NCBI RefSeq assembly: GCF_047663525.1
Contig: NC_092591.1
Coordinates: 27,375,001-27,439,000, forward strand
Length of the DNA stretch: 64,000 bases
From: Anas platyrhynchos
Lineage: Eukaryota > Chordata > Aves > Anseriformes > Anatidae
Direction: 5' to 3'
Shown here: one piece after another, positions 12,046 to 46,829 of the stretch
Layout of the letters: each line of letters begins with the position of its first letter
Position numbering within the stretch: position 1 is the stretch's first letter
The notes under the pieces: model-generated
Told to the model about the DNA's origin: nothing
The model's database searches: none
What the model saw: only the letters and a program-made list of their open reading frames with translations
Made by a program: the position numbers and the translations under genes

Positions 12046-12475
12046 GCCCGTTCCCCGCCCTGCTCTGTGCTGTGCGGCCTCACCTCGAGTACTGTGTGTG
12101 GTTCTGGGCACCACAGCATAAAAAGGACATGAAAGTGTAGGAGAGTGTCCAGAGGAGGGCTACAGGATGGTGAAGGGCCCAGAGGGGAAGACGTACGAGG
12201 AGCGGCTGAGGGCACTGGGCCTGTTCATCCTGGAGGAGACTGAGGGGAGGCCTCATCGCGACCTACAGCTTCCTCACAACGGGGAGCGGAGGGGCAGATC
12301 TCTTCTCTTTAGTGACCAGTGACAAGACCCAAGGGAATGGGGTCAAGCTGAGGCAGGGGAGGTTCGGGCTGGACATCAGGAAGAGGTTCCTCACCAAGAG
12401 GGTGGTCACACACTGGGACAGGAGTTTAAGAAGCGTTTGGATGTGATGGGAGCCGTCGGGCTCCCAGGGCATGGT
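12046..12475 (+). mobile_element. CR1 LINE 3' part, plus orientation
   Basis: Encodes [20 protein letters not shown], the end of CR1 ORF2, followed by the CR1 sequence GAGGAGCGGCTGAGGGCACT and GGACATCAGGAAGAGGTTCC. It abuts the oppositely oriented CR1 piece, so the two make an imperfect inverted repeat. Confidence 0.9.
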
Positions 12476-13059
12476 TCACCTTGTGTTGCACAAGTCCCCC
12501 CTTCAGACTCCATGCAGAACAGCAGCAACAAGCGGCGCTGAGGAGGCTGCTGAGCTGTTCTCCTTGCCCTGCTAGAGGAGCCAGGACAGGCAGCAGAACT
12601 GCAGCTCCAGAAGGAGTGCAATTGGAGCCCATGGAATCAGCTCCTCAGCTAAATGCTCCCCAGGGCTGTGGCATTTCCTGACCCGGTGTGGTACAGACAC
12701 TCACAGACAAAGTGTTTGTTCAAATAAACAATATATTTTCTGATTTTTGCAGAGCTCAGAGCTCCTGGAGTGAGTGGACGCTCCCCAGGAGCCCAGATGG
12801 TCACTGTCCAGGTGGAAAGAGGAGTCTCTGCTTCAAGCTTCCCTGCAGCAGTGTCTTCAGCTGCATGGGGTGTGCCTCCCCCAGGGGTGGTTTTGCTGCA
12901 GAGATGACATGGAGGAGCAATTCCCAGCTGAGCAGCATCTTCTCCATGGGCAGCGTGCTCAGCTCTGGGGCATGTGGCAAGCAGGGTGTCACTCCTTCAG
13001 CTTCGCAGCCACCGAAATCATCACTGGTGAAATGTGCGTGCTTGCCACGAGGATGGTGG
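12476..13059. other. GC-rich sequence downstream of the ITPRIPL1-like gene
   Basis: Lies 3' of the ITPRIPL1-like reading frame on the minus strand. It may hold more of its decayed tail and its 3'UTR; a 63-codon minus frame at 12801–12992 is open but I could not align it with confidence. Nothing else recognised. Confidence 0.45.
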
Positions 13060-13253
13060 TCAGGTCAGGAGGTGGGTGACAGCGGTCGTTGAGGCATGGG
13101 TGGCAAAGTTGGTGCCTACCAGGATACAGACACAGAGCTGCAGATGTCTGAGGTGCAAGGTGTGCCGAGCATGCTGAGGTGTTTCCTGAAGAGCATCTCT
13201 GGCACAGCGCAGCTCTGGGGTCACCTCGTGCTGCTGCGAATGCTGGCCTCTGA
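13060..13253 (-). pseudogene. Decayed C-terminal part of ITPRIPL1-like gene
   Basis: Directly after the stop at 13254–13256 the same frame continues and shows a second stop (TGA, 13221–13223) where the family has the Trp of WPES, then PQSCAVPEMLFRKHL. A frameshift follows, and 13060–13164 reads HTLHLRHLQLCVCILVGTNF, matching the family pattern HLKCLQ(L/I) near the C-terminus. So the C-terminal Mab-21 region was once coding and is now broken by two stops and a shift. Confidence 0.75.
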
Positions 13254-14261
13254 CTACTCGAAGGTCAGGTAGGTGTCCGAGTCGTCCCGCTTCACTCCAA
13301 GCATGAGCTCAATGGAGAGGCTTTTGTTGGAGGCGTTGGTCAGCATGAACTGGCAGAAGCGGGTGGAAGGCAGCATCGTTAGCTGCAGCTGGGCTGACTG
13401 AGGCACAGCCCCCCAGGCTTCTGACACCAGCTCCTGGAGCCATTTTGCCGCCTTCCACACATCCAAGTAGGAGCCGCAGCAGAGGGTGTCCAGGAGGTTT
13501 GGGTCCTGGTCCTTCAGCTCGTGCTCAGGATGGTGGAGGAAGCACAGCACATCGCCCAGCATCCGCTCCCGTGTGCACATGCACTGCAGCTCCATGCGGA
13601 GGCAGGAGTTCCTCGCCAGCCTCTCCCCTTCGGTGCCCAGCTCCAGGTGGAAGGCGTGCCCGGGCGGTGGGTTCAGGGGCACGAGCAGGCGGTAGATGGT
13701 GTCACGCTCAGTGGGACCGGAGGTGCTGCCCACCACAATGGCTGGCTGCAGCTGTGGCATGAACTCGTTCCTGGGGAGGCCCTGGCAGGCGGCGAGCAGG
13801 TTGTTCACCAGTTCCTCCACGACCTTGCACATTCCTCCCAGGTTCCTCACCGGCCGCTGCAGGTACTCGCTGACAAATCTCCGGGCATCCAGAATGTCAC
13901 TGGGGTCTTCCTCGGAGTCGTCGTCCTTCCTTCGGGAGATGCCTTTCTTGGTTCTGCTGCGCCGCTTATGGCAGAATTTCATGAGCATGCGGCAAAGCAC
14001 AAAGAACAGGACGATCTCTCCGGTCAGGACCCAGAACTGCCAGTGCTGCAGCACCGACAGGAGCAGGGTTCCCACATGCGCCCAGCCGTGCTCCTGGTCC
14101 CTCTGCTCGATTTCCAGCAGCAGCTGCATCATGCGAGCCTGCAGCTCCTCTGCACGCTGCTGCATACGCGCGGTTGTAGGCGCGTCGAGTTCATCGCCGA
14201 CTTTCTGTGGGCTCTGAATTAAGCCCAGGAAAGTCAACGCAAAGAAGATTTCCGAAACCAT
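13254..14261 (-). CDS. ITPRIPL1-like protein, C-terminally truncated (335 aa)
   Basis: Member of the inositol 1,4,5-trisphosphate receptor-interacting protein-like 1 family (Mab-21/nucleotidyltransferase-like fold, single-pass membrane protein), a family with several copies in birds. The start is set at MVSEIFFALTFLGL (14259–14261), which aligns with the family N-terminus and follows a splice acceptor; an open frame extends to 14507 but is low-complexity upstream. A hydrophobic start is followed by a coiled-coil-like MQQRAEELQARMMQLLLEIE, a membrane segment (FWVLTGEIVLFFVLCRMLM), an acidic linker and the Mab-21-like part with CTRERMLGDVLCFLHH and SLSIELMLGVKRDDSDTYL. It stops at 335 residues against about 550 in the family. 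Whether the short form is made or this is a pseudogene is open; the intact 335 codons suggest a recent loss or a working short form. Confidence 0.75.
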   Translation of the reverse strand: MVSEIFFALTFLGLIQSPQKVGDELDAPTTARMQQRAEELQARMMQLLLEIEQRDQEHGWAHVGTLLLSVLQHWQFWVLTGEIVLFFVLCRMLMKFCHKRRSRTKKGISRRKDDDSEEDPSDILDARRFVSEYLQRPVRNLGGMCKVVEELVNNLLAACQGLPRNEFMPQLQPAIVVGSTSGPTERDTIYRLLVPLNPPPGHAFHLELGTEGERLARNSCLRMELQCMCTRERMLGDVLCFLHHPEHELKDQDPNLLDTLCCGSYLDVWKAAKWLQELVSEAWGAVPQSAQLQLTMLPSTRFCQFMLTNASNKSLSIELMLGVKRDDSDTYLTFE

Positions 14262-14263
14262 GG

Positions 14264-14580
14264 TCTGCAAGAGTTGAGAGAGAAAGGGGTCAGCTGGGTG
14301 GGACCTGGCTGGCAGCCGAGGGAGCCGGGACAGGAGCCGCAGACCCCCGGGGTCGGGTAGGAGAGGGGGTGAGGGAGCTGGGAGGCAGCAGGGACTGCGG
14401 CCAGAGCTGGCGGTGACAGCCACGAGCCCTGCCCTGAATGGCTGGGCCCTCGCTGCAGGCTTAGCAGCCCTCAGGGGGCTGGTGTTTGTGCCCCGGCCCT
14501 GGCCCAACCCTGCCTACCCCCCGCTGCTTCACTCACCTTGCCAATGGCTCAGGACAAAGTGAAGCAGCGCTGCCCATGGC
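14264..14580 (-). promoter_or_regulatory. 5' noncoding exon, intron and likely start of ITPRIPL1-like gene
   Basis: On the minus strand TTGGCAAG|GTGAGT (exon end 14537) and CTCAACTCTTGCAG|ACC (exon start 14264) define a likely 272-base 5'UTR intron ending three bases before the ATG. Just upstream, near 14582–14592, lies a TATA-like CTTTTAAGG. This places the start of transcription around 14555–14570, directly beside a CR1 fragment. Confidence 0.55.
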
Positions 14581-14594
14581 TGCCTTAAAAGCAG

Positions 14595-15075
14595 TCCCCC
14601 CATTGTGATATGTCTTCTGTGCTGGAACCCGCTGGCTAGCCCTGCTGGCCACACTGCTTCTGATACAAGCCAGGATGCCGTTGGCCTTCTTGGCCACCTG
14701 AGCACACTGCTGACTCATATTCAGCCGGCTATCCACCAATACTCCCAGGTCCTTCTCTGCCAGGCAGCTCTCCAACCACTCATCTCCCAGCCTGTAGCAC
14801 TGCTTGGGGTTGTTGTGCCCCAGGTGCAGGACCCGGCACTTGGCCTTGTTGAACTTCATGCAGTTGGCCTCAGCCCATCGGTGCAGCCTATCCAGATCCT
14901 CCTGCAGAGCCTTCCTGCCCTCGAGCAGATTGACACACACACCTAACTTGGTGTCATCTGCACACTTACTGAGGGTGCACTCAATGCCCTCATCCAGATC
15001 ATCGATGAAGATATTAAAGAGGACCGGCCCCAGCACCGAGCCCTAGGGGATGCCACTAGTAACCGGCCTCCAACT
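14595..15075 (-). mobile_element. CR1 LINE reverse-transcriptase fragment
   Basis: The minus strand reads [20 protein letters not shown], then CADDTKLG (the RT catalytic FADD box with Phe changed to Cys), then [20 protein letters not shown] and [20 protein letters not shown]. Upstream the GIPQG box is broken by TAG. Inactive. Confidence 0.95.
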
Positions 15076-15599
15076 GGATAAGTTACTCAGAAAACATCTT
15101 TAAAATTCATTAATTTATTTAATACTAGCAGAAAGTATGTTCATGTTGTAACTAAAATAGCATGTAACAAGGTTTATTTTGTACCTCTTCACCAGGACAC
15201 CACTTACCTAGAGAATTCTCATTCCCTTCGCACTGCACAGTATTTCCTCCAACCCCACACACAACAGTCCTCCCTTACTCCCCCAACTCCATCCTTTGAA
15301 CACTGCAACCCCACTACTCCCTCATTCTGTCCTCTGCAATATCATAACATTTTCTGGAATAGCACCTAGAGGAGTTAGAAACAGGTATTTACCTGGAAGT
15401 GCTTAAATACTTCTGAGCACTTACTGTGCTAGCAGTCCCACCTGATGATCACATTAAGAATGTAAGTGTAGCTTCTTAAACATTTGACAGCATACTGAAG
15501 ACAGTAATTAATACTTAATGAATTCTGTATCAGTCTACAGATACCCAACTTCTGGTGTTCTCCAAAAGAGACATAATACAGTTTCATTTAGATGATACA
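15076..15599. other. Sequence between CR1 and the TOLLIP 3' end
   Basis: AT-rich. Contains a further minus-strand AATAAA candidate near 15113. No gene recognised. Confidence 0.5.
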
Positions 15600-18500
15600 T
15601 TTATTAAATTAGAATGAAAAAGTTACTGTATTCTAGAGTGCAAGAAACACATTTGGACACTGGACCTCCATACAGAGAGAAACAATGTCTTCGGAATTAT
15701 TACAGCAAAAAAACATCCTCTGTACAGTATTACAGATCAACCAAATAAGCAATAACATTTGTAAGGGAAAAAACATTCAGTACCATCAGCAGATGCAAAC
15801 AGCAGTAGAGAAGAAAGCGGCAAGGATCTAGCTAGACAAAAAATGTTCCTATCTTTAGCAAGTTCAGGCTCTTGGCAGTACTCACACTAGTACTAAAGGC
15901 GTTAACTTTTAGCAGACGCCAGTCTTACATCTGGCTTTGGCTCCAAGCTGTTTGAAGCCGTTGAGCAGAAGAGCAGTGTCAAACAGTATTATCCCACTCG
16001 CATTTCATCAAAAGCTACAATCATAATGAGTGACAATTTATCTACATCAAGAAACAGACTTTTGGTTCCAATGCCTTCATTTCACAGACCCCAGAAAAAC
16101 CAACTACTCCCTGCCTTTTTTCATCTCTCTCCAATTCAAACCTGACAACAACCAGTTTGACAGAGGATATGTATGTGAAAAAGCCAAGTAGACTGACGAT
16201 CAGTGTTTTGTTCTGTTTTTAAAGAGTAAAACATCTTGAAATCAGAATTTCAGCTATAATGCTTAATTAAATCAAGACAAATCCCCAGAATATTTAAGTG
16301 TAGTTTAAAATGCAGAAATCCCTCTACTGGCCATACAGCTCCTACATGCCCCATCTTCAACTCATACCAACCCTGTTTTGCATAACAGTTGCATAAAACA
16401 AGCCACCAATACCAACAAAAAGAACTAAGAACAGGAGCTACAACTCACTCAGAGACCCGGAACTTTGTACATGAATAAGTCCAGCTAACATTCTCACGTA
16501 TCTCTCCTGATTGTTAGAATTGAAAGGTGTTAATTCTCTGTTTGAAATAGAGCTGTAATAGGATGCAGTATAATTTACCAGCCATTAAGTTGAACCACGA
16601 CTGCTTGCTTTTATAAAAAGCTGTTATAGCAGATCCCAACATTTTAATATAAAAATTTAAATATATACATTTTCCCTGAATTGTTCTATCCCTATCAATT
16701 CATGCTGAATAAGTTAGAGCAAGGGACTCTTCCTGGAGACAGCTAAGCATTAGATCTTTACCAAGATTTACCCTCTTGATCAACGATGTCACAAGTCTCT
16801 GTGCTATGAAGATACAGACCAAATGCCTCCACACCTATTCAACCATAAAATTTACAGTGATTGCAGGGAAGGTACAAGACTAGTTTCTTGATGAACACCC
16901 GTTTTAGTTTAGATAAACAAGATGTGGTGACTCTACTACTAAAGCACAAAGAAACTGCAGCCTTGAATCTCATTATTGGAAAGACAATGGGAAGATGTAT
17001 AAAGACATTTAGGCTCTCAAAGGTAAATTTAAGACCATAGGGGATTTGTAACAAAATGTAAAATTGTACATTATGAACAGACAGCTTTAAAAGATCAGGA
17101 ACTGGGATGATTTTTGGTACTATATTTTAAAAGTTTCAGTATCATTTTTAATCATAAAAAAATAAATATTCATACTCTACCATCAGTGCTACCAAAAGGC
17201 TTCTTAAATGTAGGTGGGAAAAATCAGCTTTTCAGCAGATATGAAAAAGAATATTTTAAGTGTGGGACACGCAACGAAGTACAGGGAAGAAGAGAATAAG
17301 GGTCCCTTTTCCCTATTCCAAACCTGGCTTTAAAGTTCTCATGAATCACTCAAGAGCCTGGATTTCAAATGTACATTCATTCCAACTCTTGAAAATATAA
17401 AAGAGTATGGCTATCGTATAAAGTATTTGAACACAAACATTAAAAAGATAAAACAGCAACATTGCACATCACTGGAAAAAATAAACTGGTGCATACTACT
17501 TAAAGTGCATTACTTTGCCATCTACACAAACAGACACTGCAGAAACTTAACCAACAGGTGTAACTGGTGAGTTCTGTAAGATTCTGCAGTTCCAAGATGA
17601 ACTGTTATCTGAAAAATTAACACTAATAATAAATACAAGCAACCTCTAACCTCCTTGGAGGATCAGACTAATTCAGATATGTTCCATTGTCTCCCACAAA
17701 GAATTTATTTCCATCTGCATCAAATCATAATAAATTGGGTTGGACCAGATGACCTCCAGAGGTCCCCTCCAACCTCAGCCATTCTGTGATTACAGCAACC
17801 ATAATTAGTAAGTCACTGGGCAACTCATAATGCCATTCAAAGATTCTGAAGCTATTTTCCATGCTTCTGATTTCAAATTACATGAAAAAATGTAATAGTT
17901 TTTCCTAATACAATATAACAACTTTACTGAAACAAAGAAAGAAGCCTTATGACCAGATCATAAATTTTTCCTTTTTTTTTTTTTTAAAAATAAGTGACAA
18001 CACCTTAAGTAGTTCTTTACGGCTTCATTAATTTCCCGGGTACAACATCTTTCCTTCTGCACTCATCCTTTTGAATAGCCACAGGAATGCAGAAGTAGTA
18101 GTAGTAAGAGTGCAATTTGCAGTGGGAGTACATTAGGGTTCTGTCCTGTTCTCTGCTACAGCAGTTCAGACCTTCTAAGCTGAAAAGTTACCTGTTCAGA
18201 TTTTACAGATACATGACCATACTATATTGCAGGATAAAGCCCCAAAATACACACCAGATAACATACTGCTTTGGTGCTTGATGACTATATCAAAGATGCT
18301 CATTACAAATACCTACAGTGTAACCTAAACATTTAGCTTATTAAAATCAAAAAAATTCGCTCAAACAGCTGAATGTATCACAGCAATAACTAACCACCAT
18401 AGGACAAGGGAAAGGCCTTTCTTTTAATTTCTGGCAGAAACAGGTTGCTTGATTAAACTTGAATACTTTAACAAATTAGTTATGTTTAGAAAGTAAACCC

Positions 18501-18899
18501 TTTAATGGAAAAGCAATATTATTTTTTTTCAATCTAATGAACAGTAGTAAATCCTGTACTGCATAGAGTTACTTTTTAAGAACAAGTTTTTGAAATGGGG
18601 GAGAAAAAGGAAAAAAAGCAGCATTACTTCCTATCCCCCATCAGAACATAGCCACACAGGGCACAGCTGATAGTGAAGATGCTTCAATGCTGTATTGTAG
18701 GACATACACTAAACTGAGTATGTACAGGTAGAGAAAGAAGGTGAAAAGATCCAAATGTCGAAGGATGAAAGGGGGTATAATCTTTCACATAGGATGCACT
18801 AACAGAAAACTGTTAGGAAATTCTTCCTCTAGCTAAATCCCTGGCTTGGCAAGTAAAAATAAGTGGCATTGAGGACAGGGAGAATGCAGAAGTGGGGAT
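15600..18899 (-). other. TOLLIP: Probable TOLLIP 3'UTR
   Basis: About 3.3 kb of A/T-rich DNA with no competing gene follows the stop codon. Minus-strand AATAAA candidates occur near 17702–17709 and at 15600–15605. TOLLIP has a long 3'UTR in mammals. The exact end is inferred. Confidence 0.5.
17733..17795 (+). mobile_element. CR1 LINE 3' tip in TOLLIP 3'UTR region
   Basis: Reads GGGTTGGACCAGATGACCTC, then AGGTCCCCTCCAACC and ends ATTCTGTGATT, the conserved CR1 3' tail. It is about 60 bases and antisense to TOLLIP. Confidence 0.85.
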
Positions 18900-41803
<22,904 letters not shown>

Positions 41804-42260
41804 GGCGCCTCCCTCAGGCCCGGGCGCAGCCGTTACGGCTCCAACGGCCCCAGCGCGAGGCGCCCGCGTCACCTGACCCGGCCCCGCCCCTTCTGGCCCT
41901 TTCCAGAGCGGCCCCGCGCGCACGCGCACAAAGCAAAGCCACCGGGCGGCTTGGCAGGAACGCGGCGCCCCAGTCTCGTCTGCGCATGCGCTCGCTCAGC
42001 GGCAGGGAGGGGAGGTGGGGAGAGGAGCCGGTCTCGCGCACGCGCACTTCGGCGCTGCGGCCTCCGCAGCGGGGCGCGCCGCCGGACGCCATTTGGGGGC
42101 GCCGCGGAGCTGGGGACGGGGCCTCGCGGCCGCCATTTTGTGGGCGCAGGCGCCGCGGCCGCCGGCTCTGTCGCTGTGGGGGCGCCCTGAGGGGAGCTCC
42201 CCGCTCCCACGCCGGGTCTCTGCCTGCTTCTGCCTCGTGTCGGGGCACTCCCGGCCGGCT

Positions 42261-45200
42261 GTGTGCAAGAAGGCAGCTTTATTATTCATTTATTTATTTA
42301 TTTCTGAGCTCCAGCCATCGTCTGGGGAGCTGCCCCAGCTTTAATGGCTTTTCCTCAGCCGAGGATGTGACCTCCTTTGGCTCTCTGCGTGTGATCGCGG
42401 TTCTTGCCAGAAGAACAAAAGCCGCTTCCATATTCATCTGAGCGCTGCCTTGGGAGATAAAATCTGATCGTTGCAAAGCCTATTTAAATAACATAACTGT
42501 TTCCTGTTGTCAGGATCTGCTGCATGAATTTAGCCCTTAATTAAAATTCTAGTGCAGATTTCGGCAGCTGGAAATAGAACAGTGCAATTAGGAACACTCC
42601 AAATATAGCGCTGACTTTTTTCACCCTACCATCTCATCTACATGGAGTGGGAACAGCCTCATCTTTTTACTTGTCTTGATGCTCAGAAAAATGAGTACTA
42701 CAGGATATAATTGATTGGGAGCCATTGAACAAATATAGTTGATGCCAGATGTAACTCAACCAGGCAGCATTAGGAAAAGGCTCTAATATTCTTTGTCATC
42801 ACAATCAACAGTTCCTCTGTTGGAAGTAAAATTTGGGTCAACCTGCAGAACTACTAAAGAAGTAAATAATCCTTTCTTTCCTTCTGCTGATAGACAATAA
42901 GCTAAATCCGAAAGAAAACACTTTGTTCTTAAAAAAGAAGGGTAAATTCAGCTTTTTTTTTTTTTTTTAAGTAGTCCCTAAATAGTCTCTTGACATAGGC
43001 TGTTTGTTGGGCACAGTCAAGAGGCCAGTTTCTTGGAGGAAGCTAAAGGCAATTTTTTTACTGCCTTTTTCCTCCTGTAAGTCTTTCAGCAGATACAGTG
43101 CACTACATGAAGGGGCAGTGCAATGTTAAATTGAGTGATAAAGAATGCTGAGTGTCTTATAATGTCAGATATGTGGCCTGTGTGTACAAAGCCTGTGTAC
43201 TGATACATTAATTTATTACAAATGCCATCTAGATACAGCCTCTTTTGGTTGATTGGCTTCTTTGCATTTCTTCATACTGTATAATTATGTATGTGCAACC
43301 GAGTTTCAGTGATGAAATCAGTTTCTTGAAGCAGCGTGGTTAAAATGGTACGTAAACCCCACAGAGGTAAGGGAAGAAAATCAGTGATTGTCTTCATAGT
43401 TACAACCTTTGTTGTAAGGGCATGTTGGAGGGAAAAAGTGAGAACAAACCTCATTGTACTTCCTATGTTTGTAATTACACAGACTAAGAAGTTATATCTT
43501 ACTGTAACTGCCTCTGGTTTACTTAACTTGGATTACGTTCAGACTGAAGAGGCCTGGGTTAGCCACAAAAATTTAGAGATTAAACATGAGAAAACATTAT
43601 TTTCTCCATAAAATCTTATTTCAACTGAAAAAGTAGTAATACTATTTCAGAGAATCTTGAGATTTGAGTTGCTCGTATAGAGATTTGCAGAGACGAGAGT
43701 GAACATTGTTCTTTCCCAATAGCATTACCATTTTGTAACTAAATCTTTTATTTTCCTGTTTTGTTATTATTCCCAGGAAATACACGTTTTCCCACATAGA
43801 ATCTACTCAGTGATTTTTAATCACCATGTTTAATCTATGCAGTAAAAGATCTGTTGTTACTACTCCCCCTAGGGTGAATTATTATCTAAAGGTGGCCTGG
43901 AAACTCCACAAAAATACCGGGTTTGCCATCTGGTGGAGATCCTCAAGAACAGCAAGTAGCCTTCGACCAGGACAGTCAGGTGTTTTTGCTTCCCCAAGTG
44001 CAGCATCACCACGAATAGGTGCAAAAACATTAGGCGAGGCATCTGATGTCAATCTAGTAATTAAAGTAGGAATGTAAGCCATGGGAAAGGTGGGAGAACA
44101 AAAGTCATAAAACCCTGTTACCATCAACATATGGGCATCATTAAAAAAAAGGTTGAAAGGTAATTAAAGGAGCTATAATGACAATAAATTACACTTATCT
44201 CGTAATAAAAATTTTAATGCCAGTTTCTCCTGTGTCATTCTTTCATTTTCATTCCCAGTTCCTTCTCTGTCCTTCTCATGTCTCTCCCATAATTTCTTCT
44301 CCCCAAATCTGCCTTTTTTTTTCCTTTGTCCTCTGTCTGTTCTTTTCTACATTCATCTACCCCTTTTGCTCCTCTCCATCCCCTCTTTTGCTTTGCTCCT
44401 CTGTTTTGTCTCCTACATTTTTCTATTTAACTTTGCTTTTGACAGATTTGTTGTAATGTCCCCAATGAAGAACCAATGGAATTCCTGCCAATGCCATTTG
44501 GTGCTTGTTCACAAAACCAGAGGAGACTCTTCAAAGGCTGATGCTGTGGGGGAGGGAGGGCACAGGAAGCTCATTGGGACAGCATCTAACTTTTGGCAAG
44601 TGTTTATTTAGCATTCAGCACTGGAGTCTTAACTCTAAGATTGAAATCTGCCAAGTTATGCCAATTTATATGATAATATTAACAATAATAGCATGGGGAG
44701 AGTTCTATATTTGTACCTCTTTAATAGCACCCTTTTTGGAAAGCCAATCTTCCTAGTTTATTTGTGTAAGAAACAAAAGAGACTCCTTCAGCTAGGAAGT
44801 GAATTTCAAACTGTTTGTTAGCTGATCTTTTGCAGGGAATCCTCAGAAGCAAACTGGGTGGTTACGTTTTATGTCATTTTCTCTGTCAATAATGAGCATC
44901 TGTCAGGATACCGGGGGAGTTCCCACATTAATTTAAACTCGGTTTCTTTGTTGGTGCTTGCAAAGATTGAAGGCACATGGGTGTGTTTTAAAACGTGCTC
45001 TGAGCTGAACTAAAGCTGGGTAATAAAAGCAGAGTAACAAATCATGGCTGCGCTGTTTAGTTCACAGACGTTCATTTGGCCCTGCAAATTAGCAAAGCAA
45101 GTTTTAGGGTCATTTCTGTAGGTGTTAAAAGCATACAAGAATATTGTGGAATCGCTGTCCTTGGGTTTCAGTTAAGATCAATCCCTTCTGCCGTGTCCCT

Positions 45201-46829
45201 GAGGGATTTAGATGCAACAGAAAGGTACAATTCTGTTGCATGGGAGAAAGCATCTCTTGCAAAGTGCAGAGCACAGTTCCACCATCATTTCTTGCACAGT
45301 CTCAAAGCTGGCAAGGGTGGTGGTGGAGAAGGTCGAAGGGATCTGCTGTTGTGTGGATCCAGCCCGTAGCAGAGTGGGCACACAGCAAAAGGAAAGGGAT
45401 GTTGCAGGCTTCAATCTACAGAAAAGCCCACGGAGTGCCAGTGTCCTGAGTTCAGCTTCTCAGGAAGTATTTGTCCTTAAGTAGGCTCTGAACACAGCAC
45501 CAAATACACAACAACAGAGTGCAGTGCTAATCTTTCGTTCATGGTACCAGCTCCAGCTTGGTGACGCACAACAGAGCTGCAACACTAACATGGAAATCCC
45601 AGATGGCATTCAGACTGGCTGTAACAAACAATAATTTCCACTTCAATAGCATGCAAGGAACTCATAGCGCATTGCAAACTTTAATTAATCCTCACAGTCC
45701 AGTTGGGATGCAGAAGGATTACATCCCTCATCGCTGAAGGAAAGATATCTCCAGCACAAACCATGGCAACTCTGCAACATTATTCAGGAATTTCTGCCAG
45801 GATGCATACTGCACTGAAACTACAGGGGAATTCAAGTGGATAGAGTGAAGAGAGAAAGAATTAAATACAAACTGAAGCTCAAAATCAGCATTGCATCCCT
45901 CCCAGCACCAGGCCATGAAACAGAGATGTTAAACAGCAGGCAACTTACCACCACCGCAACCACTGCATAATTTCATACCCCAGTGTTATAGGTACTGATT
46001 GAGCTAGATGAGTATTGGCAAAAGTGTTGTTTGAGCAATTGCGGGGGATTCTAGCAGAAAAGCCGAAAGCACTGCCGAGCAGCTAATAAGTGGCTGTTCT
46101 TCAGTCACGCTGCACTCAAAATAACTTTCCAACAGGGGAAAAAGCAAATTCTATTGGCTTCAACACCTGGTTGAGCAACTTAATAAGGACAAAATTGAAA
46201 GTTAGAGCTGAATCATTATTTATTTTATAACTACATCTTCATCACACAGTCCACTCCAAAATGGAAGTTATTTCATTTCAAATCAAGCTCGTGCCAGCTT
46301 TTTCTGTAGGCTCATTCAGCACAGAGGTGAGGCGAAGGTTCGTTGAAAACAATTTCTGACAGCAGCTGCTTCAGAGGAGGAGAGCAATCTGCAATCATGG
46401 AAAAGATTTTTTTCCCATTCTGCCTTGCCTTTCCCAAATTGTATTTCTTAAGTGTATTTATAATGCACCAGGAAAATGGTAGTAGTGCAAAGACTGTACT
46501 TAGTAGTATTTGGGTAACGTTGATTTCCAAGCAGTACTTCAAAAGTGATGAGCAAACAGTTATGAAAGCAAAATGGAAAGGACACAGAAAGCAGTTTGTT
46601 CCTCTCACTGAAATTACTTTCTATGTATTTGAAGACTGCTATTGTTTTACCTCTTAGTTTTCTTTTCTCTGATACTCAGCTGTTCAGATTAAGCTTAGTC
46701 TAAACTTAAGATGATTCCTTTAGCCTTTACTTACAATTATACTTCCATGAAGCTTGGTAATCACTGGTGTCTTCCTCTGTTGTTTTTGTTGTTTGTTTGT
46801 TTGTTTTTCCCCGATAGGACCATACTTTC
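42261..46829. other. DNA upstream of TOLLIP, no gene recognised
   Basis: Contains a short TTTA repeat (42281–42303), a T-run at 42953–42968 and a pyrimidine-rich stretch (44220–44440). Open frames are short and lack family resemblance. I looked for BRSK2 first-exon sequence and did not find it. Confidence 0.55.

Noticed and set aside
13521-14222. Long plus-strand open frames opposite the ITPRIPL1-like gene
   Set aside because: GC-rich antisense shadows; only the minus-strand frame shows family motifs.
14262-14507. N-terminal extension of the ITPRIPL1-like frame to 14507
   Set aside because: The extra 82 codons are Pro/Arg/Ala-rich without family similarity and lie inside a likely 5'UTR intron bounded by good GT/AG sites.
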